From Hexactinellida sp. DTS-2022 (Eukaryota > Porifera > Hexactinellida): a DNA stretch of 64,000 bases. Shown here one piece after another: positions 23,305 to 32,590 of this stretch. The stretch spans positions 2,232,001 to 2,296,000 of the forward strand of contig JAPNXP010000007.1 in the NCBI GenBank assembly GCA_028753945.1, in the 5' to 3' direction. How positions within the stretch are numbered: the first letter of the stretch is position 1; every line of letters starts with the position of its first letter. The position numbers were made by a program, and so were the translations under genes. The notes beneath the pieces were generated by a model. The model was given only the letters and a program-made list of their open reading frames with translations, was not told the origin of the DNA and made no database searches.

Positions 23305-24230
23305 AATAAAAAATAAAAAATTGCAGCCTGTGTCGACGCATGTTCCTTTGGTGGCACTATATTTTGATTGTGGTTTATTGATAGTGCCTCCAAAGGAATA
23401 TGCTGTCGGAACAGGCTGCAATTTTTGATTTTTTTAACCCAAGCCATCAACGCTTCAAGGCGTCAAGAAACATTGTTAATTGGACCTAGTCACAAGGAAC
23501 GGTAGATAAATTTGAAGTTTGTTTCTATCATAAACCATCTTGAGTTTAATGCCATTCATTCATTATGTATTGATAATAAACTATATTATTACTTATTTAT
23601 TTTAGCAATGTTATCCACGGTGAGTTGAGTAAAGTCAACAAATCCCTTATATTAATTATGTTAATATAGTCCATTGTATAGTAATACTACAATTGAATAG
23701 AAGCCGGCTGAAATTTATATGTTGAATCAATATATTTATCGCTAGTTGAAACAATAGAGTAAGATTTAACAAGTTAAATCAATATAATTATTACAAGTTG
23801 AAACAGTAGAATTAGATTTAACACTTTTATTGAAATTGAAGTGTGAGTATACAAGGAGATTGGCACCCCAATTATGGCACAAACCTAGGCTAAATTGAAC
23901 ATTTGTGAATTGCCAAAAGGTGTAGAATTTAATTCTCTATCCGTACATGTAAATTTTATCAAGCTCAATATTAATTATTTCATGTAATGAGCCATAATTA
24001 GTTTAAATAGGTGTTAAATTTATTTGTTCAAAATCGTAACCCCAGGTGCAAATTAAACGGTGACTCCGCACCTGCATGCCAATTTTCAGCCCTCAATGTA
24101 CCTAAAAAGGTGTGGCCAGGGCACCGTCTACGGAGAAAGAATATCAGTAATAATAATAATATTTTAGGCAGTCGTTTCAATACTGGGCCACTAAACTATA
24201 GTATAGTCGGCACAGTAAAAATTATCCTCA
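23305..24230 (+). repeat. Dispersed repeat E, longest uninterrupted copy
   Basis: The copy runs from a strong hairpin (23317-23432) through GGTGAGTTGAGTAAAGTCAA, GTTGAAACAGTAGAATTAGA and GGTGCAAATTAAACGGTGAC to GGGCCACTAAACTATAGTAT. The reverse-strand region 55790-54430 has the same words in the same order, split by a 566-bp MITE. No coding capacity is seen. The class is unknown; a SINE-like or non-autonomous element is possible. Confidence 0.65.
23317..23432. repeat. Long imperfect hairpin at the head of repeat E
   Basis: The arms begin TTGCAGCCTGTGTCGACGCA and, on the opposite strand, TTGCAGCCTGTTCCGACAGC. They pair over about 40 bases with a few bulges around an AT-rich loop of about 22 bases. 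A related hairpin sits at the same place in the other copy (55690-55785). It could be a foldback remnant or a small-RNA precursor; the sequence alone does not decide. Confidence 0.6.
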
Positions 24231-24570
24231 TATCAACGTGCATAAAGTGTCCCATTTGGAATTGAATGAATTAGTGTTTGCTATTAAACCTTCAATTGGA
24301 GCCAGCAATTAATTACACAATCCATGATTCAAATTAAAACGCAATGCGGGATTTTGTTGAATTTAGAAATTTCAGCGATAACTGCACCCTTGTTTTTGAA
24401 GTTTGTGGAGATTTCATGAGATTGTATCAATATGTTCATTGAAATTATGTGGAATTGTTATGTGATTTTATTTCAATTTAGGATACTAAATTTATTGAAA
24501 AATTTTGTGTTTTAAAAAGATGAAATATCTTTTGACAAAGTAAATTTTTTATCTAATTATTTTTCTAGCT
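24231..24570. other. Non-coding, possibly an intron
   Basis: No element is recognised. It ends in a T-rich tract and CTAG just before the kinase exon, compatible with a splice acceptor. Confidence 0.35.
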
Positions 24571-24572
24571 CA

Positions 24573-24919
24573 GGTGTTCAAATATATTTCATTCTTCTGA
24601 TCAATGGTCTTCAGGTGTAATAATGTACACATTTCTCTTTGGAATTTCACCCTTTGGGGGAAATTCAGAATCTGTCACACGTTGTAACATTTTGAACGGA
24701 TGTTTTTCCTTCGATATTTATTTAATTTCAAAAATTTCCTCAAACGCTAAGGATTTGATTGGAAGGATTCTTCAGTTGAATCAATATATTCGGATATCAG
24801 CAGCTCAATGTCTTACACATCCTATCTTCTCAAATCTGACTCATTTGAAACATATCAAATTACAGACAAAACAACTCAGAGATTATCTTGCTCAAAGATC
24901 TCTACAGTTAAATAACTGA
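24573..24919 (+). CDS. CAMK-family kinase C-terminal exon (MLCK/titin/DAPK-type)
   Basis: The translation contains DQWSSGVIMYTFLFGISPFG (subdomain IX D.WS.GV and SPF), NILNGCFSF, SSNAKDLIGRIL, and the subdomain XI signature RISAAQCLTHPIF. A basic tail follows (LRDYLAQRSLQLNN) and then a stop. The AAQCL.HP segment and the L...YLA.R tail match myosin-light-chain-kinase, titin/twitchin and DAPK-type kinases best. A TTATTTTTCTAG tract just upstream fits a splice acceptor, so this looks like a terminal exon. No upstream kinase exons are visible in the window. It may therefore be the end of a gene with long introns, or a stranded pseudogene piece. The acceptor position is approximate. Confidence 0.6.
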
Positions 24920-25234
24920 TTTTCCTATATATTTTGGGGAATTATATCATTCTCATTAAATACAACTGATATTATTTTGGTGGAAAATATATGTTTCACT
25001 TTCCATATTTTATATACAGTAGTTAGATTTCCAAAATGGTCAAGGGCTTATTAAACCAATTTATGTTTCGATATAATGGTTTACCATTTTGTATCATAAA
25101 AATTAGAAGTAAATTACATTAATCACTAAAGTTCTACTTCCTTTTCCATTGTAGATTATTTTTAATAGATCTATTTGTGCTTAAAATAGTTATCGTTCCA
25201 TAGTGTAATAATCAAATTCAAAACAATTGATATA
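24920..25234. other. Non-coding, 3' of the kinase exon
   Basis: AT-rich with several AATAAA-like words. Nothing else is seen. Confidence 0.35.
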
Positions 25235-25921
25235 CAGTGAAGTTGTTTTATTAGCAACTCACCTATTAGCTCTATTGCTGAGTATTAGCAACCAATTTAC
25301 AGGGTAAGATCATAAGCATGGGGAATTCCATAAAGTCAATTTCCTCTATTAGAAACTCGCTTAACAGCAATATTCGATTATTAGCAACCAATTTTCTTGT
25401 TCCAAGTATAGATATGTTCCCCTATAAACAACTCAAAGTTTCTAATAGACAAACATTAATTACATACTCGTACAAAGAATAATTTCACCATAAGATTATG
25501 CCTACACATACGTATTGGGGCGACATATTTAGGTGGGTCATGTGACCAGATAATTCTCATCAATAAATATACTCTCATGATTTCAACATTTTAAGTATTT
25601 TTTGATATTATTAATTTTTTTATCTCAAATTGTTTACTATCCATAGTGGGATTTCTGTTATGTTGCTTTCCCGTTCCATTGTCCCCTTTTACCAGGAAAC
25701 TGAATGCTTTTATGAAACCAGTAGCTAATCAGGAAATACTGTGAAAAGGAGGACAATTATCTGTACTTTCATTATCATTTATAGTGCATACTAACTATAT
25801 TAATTATGAGAATGAGAATGACGTATAATAGGTAATAATGTTTACTCTTTTAAAGAAAAATTCCCCTATTAAAACTATTTTTTGTAACAAAACCCGTGTT
25901 GCTAATAAAGCAATTCCACTG
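25235..25921. mobile_element. TA-flanked Tc1/mariner-type element, 687 bp
   Basis: The left end is CAGTGAAGTTGTTTTATTAG. The inverted right end is CAGTGGAATTGCTTTATTAG. TA lies outside both (25233-25234 and 25922-25923). Internal copies of TTAGCAACC/TTAGCAACTC follow the left end. No transposase is present. A related end occurs alone at about 62991. Confidence 0.8.
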
Positions 25922-26935
25922 TAGGTTCAGTCTTCGCAAACTACACATGCTACCGTATCATAAGAAAAATTAAGAGTCCAGTTTTGTAATTTTATTATAA
26001 GCTAGACTATGCTTCCTATTCGCATAATTTTCATTGTATATGGGGTAATCAACCATTGCGAGTCCAATAGTTAAGCTGTTTAGGCGCTATTTCATGATGA
26101 CACCAAAAATATTCTAATTATTCAATTCGAGTCAAAAGAAATGAAGATAATTTGCTAATATACTTAGTATACATTTTTTCCGAATATATAATGAGAATAA
26201 AAATTATAAACCAGTAATTATATACTTTTTATAGACGAAAATAGTAAGTTGTAACTCGGATACTAGTATTTAGCATGTGGTTCCTTTAGAATTTTCTTTA
26301 AATTTTAGAATGTCGCCATTTTGTGATTAGTAACCTATGGTGTGTGAAATTTATCCTTATTTTGGAATACCGACATTTTGGTACACGATACTTCGATACA
26401 CGTTGTAAGTTAGCTTTTAAAATGTATATGATATGCTTATAGGTAAACAAGTACTTTATTTAATCGATTTGGTTGCAGAGATAGTATTAATGATCATTAA
26501 CTAAAAATATATTGGTCATTATGTGTTTGGTTAGCAAATTGATGCGCCACTCCACGCAAGAATTCCATCCTTGGCCTGTAATATAGACTTAAGAAAAGTT
26601 CCTTGAGTGCCATAATTGTGCTTTGGTACAGTGGCGTAGCCAAGCCCGGGCCTGGGAGGCACAGGCCCGGGCAACTTCTCTCTGTGCCCGGGCAATATTT
26701 TTAACTGGGGTCATATTTAGTGGGATACGGACAGTTCGGTACGTGGACTATTCGGTACGGACATTTCGTACGGGACAGTTCGGTACGTGGACAGTTCGGT
26801 ACGTGGACATTTCGGTACGTTATTTAGATCTACAGTAGAAACTCGTAAATATATTTAATGTTACTGCTGGATTAATGATTTATTGAGAAATATTGAAACA
26901 AATATTATAATTAATTATAAGAGTGAGCACTAGTA

Positions 26936-28935
26936 TTATGTCTCGTTAAGGCCAATTCTATGTGCCACTCCACGTATATACTCCATGGGTAGTCTGTGCA
27001 AGTATCCGGAGATCAGACTTTTAAGCCCTTCCTCAGCAGCTTTGTTTTTTTGTCGTTTTGCAGGCTTTTCTCCAGCAATAAATTTCGCCTGTTTTACTTC
27101 GACAAGTCCTTGCTCTCGCTTCAATGCATTGATGAAACGCCAAATGTTGGGATGGTAACATCCGACGGTAGCATTGAATGAACGATGCCAAGCCTCTACT
27201 GCGTTAGTAGTCCTGGGAATTCCCTGAGGAACTTCGTGGTGATGATTCCACATCTCTATTGGAAAAATGGGCTCCTGCTGGGTACCACCAGGCAGTATAC
27301 GTCCTATGTAGGTACGTTCAAAATATAATGCCAATCCTTGTGCAGCGGGCATTGGCAATTCCTCAAACACAGCTTCGAAATACTCGCGCACGTCGAAGGG
27401 TGAAACGAAAGCTAGAGCTGGTAGATATCTAATTCTCAAAGCAAATTCTTCATCTGTATTATAGTCCGCTTGCAAACCTTCTGCTTGTACTTTACGCCAG
27501 ATATTCTGGGTAAGGTGAAAAAAGCAACCTTTTACATTGCTGTTGGGCCAGAAATGTTGGAAACTATTTATGGCCGCCTTCTCAAAATCTATGATCATAT
27601 GAGTGGGGTGAGCATTCGGGCAAAGAATTTGGATCTGCTCCCACATTCTCATATACACTGACCAGCCAAAAGTATTTGAACAATAGGGATTTTAATGCAC
27701 ACACAATATTCACCCGGTAACTTATTAACGGCTATCTAAACTACTCTGAAATGACTATAAACAACTTATTATAGATATACATATGAAAATATTGTGATTT
27801 CAATTAAATTTAGAAAATATTCACGAAGTGGCATAAGTGTTTCTGCCACGTGCCACTTGTGGCATAAGTGGCACAAATGGAAATGTGGCTGTATCACAGT
27901 AGAAAATATTCGGATTGATTTGAAATTATGCACTTAGAGTAATTTAACTATGTGGAATTCAAATCTGCTATCAGAATTAATATATTAACATTGCATCTTA
28001 ATTATCGCAAATTAATTATTTAATGAGCTAATTATATATTTAATGAGTTTAACGCCCCCATAAAAATGCAAATATTCGAAAATTTTGCTTTTTTAATATA
28101 CTTTAAATATTGTTTCATGTAAATAGCCATTTTGTAGAATCTACTATTGTTATAATGCTGGTATAAACTCAAATGTCTGAATACAAATTATTGCTGTTCA
28201 AATACTTTTGGCCGGTTAGTGTAGATCTGTTCCGTCTTGTTTGGGAGTAAGACAAATAGGCTTGGAAGCAGGTGACCATCTTCCAAGGGATTTGGTCCAC
28301 CACGAAGAGAATGGATTGTATATATCTGGGTGAAGAGTGTGGGTGCTGTCTTAAATGTACCATCAGCCAGCCAAAACTGAGCCGCCTCTAACATTCCAGT
28401 ATTCTGATGAGTCCCGAAAATTAATATACGCTGTAGTTCTGGTCCTGAGTCAAAGAGAAGAAATAGATCTCCTTTATTTGTTCGTTTGTACTCTTCAGGG
28501 ATTTCAAGATCTTCGAGAATTGCAGGTTGAGGGTGCACATTGCTCGTTAATTGTCTCTGACGGCGTATGGTACGTTTGAGACTTTCTAACTTTGGTAGCT
28601 TAACTGATACACCTTCACTAATCATCATGACCGTTTCTCCAATAATGTGATGGGTGCTGTCTTGTGTATCTCGTGCCTTTCTCTTAACGCCAATCTTTGT
28701 TTCCAGGCAATTAACTAATTGCATATCTGGTGCATGGAGGTGTTCATTAGTTCTCTTCACTATTGTCAACCCCTTAGTGTGTAATCTTGCTTTACACTGA
28801 CCTTTTCTCTCACATTGCCAATGAGTTGTATCACCATAAATCTTGTTTGTCAAAAAGGTATCCTCCTTCGGATAGCTTGTGCCCCCCTCTGCTCGACTCG
28901 ATGAGTTTAAATTGATGCGGAGGATCGTTTTCCAT
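26936..28935 (-). pseudogene. MULE-1 transposase (FLYWCH-MULE), MITE-split
   Basis: An ATG at 28935-28933 opens MENDPPHQFKLIESSRGGHK. A frame change near 28860 leads into a FLYWCH finger (THWQCERKGQCKARLHTKG, HLHAPD). The MULE core follows: FWLADGTFKTAPTLFTQIYT (first catalytic Asp) and RGGPNPLEDGHLLPSLFV. The 566-bp MITE (27656-28221) splits the codons for EQIY and MRMWEQIQILCPNA. Removing it and one TA restores the frame exactly. Downstream are MIIDFEKAAINSFQHFWPNS, KGCFFHLTQNIWRKVQAEGL, RTTNAVEAWHRSFNATVGCY and the C-terminus MEYIRGVAHRIGLNET. Without the MITE the gene is about 477 codons, a normal size. Only one other break is evident. Confidence 0.85.
27656..28221. mobile_element. Tc1-type MITE, 566-bp family, copy in MULE-1
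   Basis: The ends are CACTGACCAGCCAAAAGTAT and GGCCGGTTAGTG with TA on both sides (27654-27655 and 28222-28223). It is almost identical to the inverted copy at 54884-55449, which has the same length; I counted about four differences reading both through. The interior has AAGTGGCATAAGTG and TGCCACTTGTGGCATAAGTG words that can pair. No protein is encoded. Confidence 0.9.
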
Positions 28936-30042
28936 TAGTTTGTAAAAAGTTGATGTTGTAATCTGATCTTGAAACAGCTATAAATCTTAAATCATTGTAT
29001 AGTTATTTATACTTCACCAATGTTTGATGTTATTATTTGTCATTAGTGATGAATAGGGTGTTTAAAGAAGAAGACATGTGTGAAGAATAAAGAAATCATG
29101 CAATTGCGTTGCGTATTTTAGATGTTAATTTGTCTGATCCTTTTACAATCGCAATCCAACTTAATTTTTAACGTACCGAAATATCCACGTACCGAAAAGT
29201 CCCGTACCGAAATGTCCACGTACCGAACTGTCCCGTACCGAAATGTCCGTACCTAAATGTCCGTACCGAATAGTCCACGTACCGAACTGTCCGTATCCCA
29301 TATTTAGTGCAATGGCGTAGCCAAGCCCGGGCCTGGGAGGCATAGGCCCGGGAAACTTCTCTCTGTGCCCGGGCAATCACTCGGGGCTGGCTACGCCACT
29401 GCTTTGGTATCTTTTGTCTCTTGGTTGGTCTAGACCATGCAATAAATTTGGCCTGCTTGTTCACGTTTCAGAGCATTGATGAATTTCCATATACTTGAGT
29501 GATGACAGCCTACTGAGGCGTTAAAGGAACGATGACGGGCTTCTACTGCATTATTTGTTCGTGGCAATCCAAAGGGAGTCTCTAGGTAATAATTCCACAT
29601 AGAGATGGGAAACAGAGGAGCAATACCTCCTGATAGAAGACGTCCTACGTAAGTGTTTTCAAAGTAGAGGATAAGATCTCTTGCCCAGGGTTGCCAGTCC
29701 AATCCAATCGAGAAGATTTTCGATTGCCGATTGCTGCATTTTTCATCGATTGGATTGCTTCGATTTTTATCGATTGGATTGCAATCGATGAATTTTCATC
29801 AATTTTTTAGATTGTTTGTTTTTCACATAGACTCCTTTAAATAAGGACTGTAGGCGCTCATTCTCGGGTACTGGAACTTGGGTCCATTAGGTATTTCGTA
29901 ATCGGTTAAATTTAGACACAAAATGTATTATTGTCGTATAGGAAGTCATATTTAAGGAGTCCAACGGTCATATTGGATTATCGAAAATATTTGTGGAATG
30001 TGAGTTATGCCGTTTTCACACCTTTCCATATATGGTAATATT

Positions 30043-30455
30043 TAGGGCTGAAACGAATATACCGAATATTCGAATATTCGTTCGAAATGATTGAACGAAT
30101 ATTCGTTCGTTTGCAAACGAATATTCGTTACGAAACGAATATTCGTTTGGACGAATATTAGAATGATACGGATATTCGTTAACTAATTTTGGACAACAAC
30201 AAGACTTTTGTATAGCTTAGAGATATCGTAAATATATATTTCCACTTAAACTAGCTGATTATTAGTTAACTTGTGTATAATACACTATGTAACTATTATT
30301 ATACCATTGTAACATTATCAAAAACCTATTTTCCAATGTATTTTGTCTATAGAATTTGATTTAATGCTTAGTCATCCAAACGAACGAATATTCGAATATT
30401 CGTTCATTTAGAAAAAGGTTCGTTCGTTAGATTTCGAATATTCGTTTCAGCCCTA
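30043..30455. mobile_element. hAT-C MITE inside P-B, 413 bp
   Basis: Exact 8-bp duplications GTAATATT lie at 30035-30042 and 30456-30463. The ends are TAGGGCTGAAACGAATAT and ATATTCGTTTCAGCCCTA. CGAATATTCGT words fill about 120 bases at each end, so the ends fold strongly. It interrupts the left inverted repeat of P-B, and the intact right repeat shows the unoccupied sequence. Confidence 0.9.
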
Positions 30456-30648
30456 GTAATATTAATAAAACCACGACAACAGTTAAAATTAGGCATATTT
30501 AAATATATTATTTGCGTATAGGTAGTATAATATGGTGAGCTATTTGTCGTGATAATTATTTGCTATACTTCTAATGTTTCAGTTACAAGTTTGGATTTGA
30601 TTAGTTGATTGTTAGCTTGGAGAAGTATTATCATTACATTGACTGTAT

Positions 30649-32590
30649 CTAAAAAGTGTTCACAATAAATAATTTTCTTCTTGTAACTTTCCCTCCGTCG
30701 AAGACATCCAAGCTGTGTTCACGATCACTGAAGTGGTTAACTTGAGCTTTTAAGAGAGTATTAACTAATGAGTATAGAGCTACATTGTCTTCAGCAAGAG
30801 GATGATCAAAAAATGAAAGGACTTTAATTACATATGTTCGACAACTATTTTTGGCACTCGGAAGTAACTCAAGAAGAAAAACAGCAGTTTGAACAAAACA
30901 AGTGGACAATGTTGGCACTCTCAGCCGTCCCCTGTCGAGTTCTTGTAGAAATTCAGTAGATACTAGGTCCCCTTCCATTTCACCATGCTTAAATGTTATA
31001 TATCCAGCAATGAACAATACTTTGTGCAAAATTTGTCTGTATATCTCAATTTTAAAGACAATTCTTTATAATAGGAAATACTCCATATAAGTGTCTTTTA
31101 TGGAGTATTAGGCAAAAGTGTCTTTACTCGGCAAAAAGTGTCTTAGGGAAACGCCGGCTTTTGCCTAGGCAAAAATGTCCATTTATCTGATATTAAAAGA
31201 CAATTTTCTTTCTAGTGCTTTAAAGTATTGCCTGAATCAAGGATGAGTTGCGTGTCCTCAATACTGATCTCTTGCATTAGCTCTATATCTCCCAAACTGA
31301 CTGGCGTTGTACATTCTGGGAAGGTAAACTCTGGAATTCCTTGAGGAATTATATTGTATTTCAGCAACTGATGTAATCGCTGTGCTTTGGCTGCTGAGAG
31401 TACATCAAACAATATCAATGTAAAGTTTCCTCCATTGCGCTGTCTGGCTTGTCCAAATGATTTTCCAATGGGTCTTGTGAGAAAACTGCAGGAAGAACAT
31501 ACTGAAAATTGTGGTAAGTCAATAAATAAGTGGCGCCTTCAATACTATATTTTGTTGTGAACTTAAAAGCATCGGCAGTGAATTGAGTAAGCTTTTTTTG
31601 TCGAAATCTTCCTCCTTCCCATCGACAGGAATCTATAACGTCGCACATTGCTGATAGTTTGCTTAAGTTGTCACAATTCAACGTCCAAGGTGCACGATGT
31701 GGATCACGAAGATGTATTGTGCTAAACTTGTCTTTTACGTTCATCATTCTGAACCAGTTTGTTTCCAATGTGAGAAATTTAATAGTTCCCTCCTGATAGT
31801 CGATAGTACCCTTTAAGGCTTTGAATGCTGCAATCGTCTTTTCATGAAAGACTTGACATACCAGCGGTACGCTCTGTCTTTGTAGTGGTTTAGGAAAGAC
31901 TGAGGTGTGAGTAAGCTTTGTAAGACGTAATGGCATCTTTTTATCTTCCTCATATAGAGCTTGGATGTCTCTCCAACATGCCAGATATTCTACACCGTTC
32001 TCTTTAAAGGACAATTCCCAGGTCCTCTCAGTTATCCAATTATTCCTCAAATTTTTTGGGATATGAACGTAATCATAAATTATGTACATATCGACAGCGC
32101 ATACCTCCACTTTCCCAGGACCACCAAGTAAGCGATACACACCTTGATTTAGCGGACAGTTATCACAGATAAAGGATATTGGCTGGATATCCATTTTTCT
32201 CAATCCTTCAATTGTTTCCATCAAAATATCTCGAGCCTTCGCTGCATTTATTTTAGAAACTGGATGAACACCAATCACTAAGCGTGGTCCTCCGTGATGG
32301 CAAACAGTTTCTATACAAAAGGCAGATGTAGCAACTGCGCCCTCTGTGGCATTAGTAGCATAACCAATGATGTGGCCGGCTATTAAGCGCGTGGTCTTCA
32401 ATAACTTTACCTCATCAAATAGTATGTTAACCAGACGTTGCTCAGGTTTCAGTACTTTGAATATGAGCGGCAGATTGGTGTTTGCGAAACTACGAGACAT
32501 TAAATTTCGAACAAGTTGTTCCCTAGGGAGCTTTATTATTCTGTATTTCTTATCATCCTGTATGCAGCTGGAGATATACAAAGAAGTTCT
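30649..32590 (-). pseudogene. P-B transposase, THAP-less
   Basis: A 388-codon frame (32581-31415) contains VNILFDEVKLLKTTRLIAGH (first catalytic Asp), GLRKMDIQPISFICDNCPLN (second Asp region), IIYDYVHIPKNLRNNW and VFSQDPLENH (Glu region). These are hallmarks of P/THAP9 transposases. The next frame (31418-31212) has PLSLGD-like SLGDIELMQEISIEDTQLIL, and the last (31029-30649) has VLFIAGYITFKHGEMEG and STEFLQELDRGRLRVPTLST. Two frame changes separate the blocks. The THAP domain and the start of the catalytic domain are absent; the sequence upstream runs straight into the inverted repeat, as in internally deleted copies. Confidence 0.85.

Larger units (their letters stand above)
26722..29299 (-). 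mobile_element. MULE-1 transposon, 2578 bp
   Basis: Exact 9-bp duplications ATATTTAGT lie at 26713-26721 and 29300-29308; 9 bp is the usual MULE length. Both ends begin GGGATACGGACAGTTCGGTA and continue in a short tandem array of GGACATTTCGGTACG-like units (about 100 bp left, about 135 bp right). One FLYWCH/MULE transposase gene fills the interior, interrupted by a Tc1-type MITE. Confidence 0.9.
26629..29401. mobile_element. hAT-B MITE, split by MULE-1
   Basis: Exact 8-bp duplications CTTTGGTA lie at 26621-26628 and 29402-29409. The ends are CAGTGGCGTAGCCA and TGGCTACGCCACTG. Without MULE-1 the MITE would be about 186 bp, made of two tandem ~93-bp units that each start CA.TGGCGTAGCCAAGCCCGG. 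It sits in the MULE-2 gene just after the codons for KRQKIPK. Confidence 0.85.

Noticed and set aside
24011-24265. 84-codon ORF in repeat E
   Set aside because: The frame is not kept in the other copies of the repeat, so coding is unlikely.
26623-26838. Plus-strand ORF across the CGGTACG repeats
   Set aside because: It is a translation of hAT-B and MULE-1 terminal repeats, not a gene.
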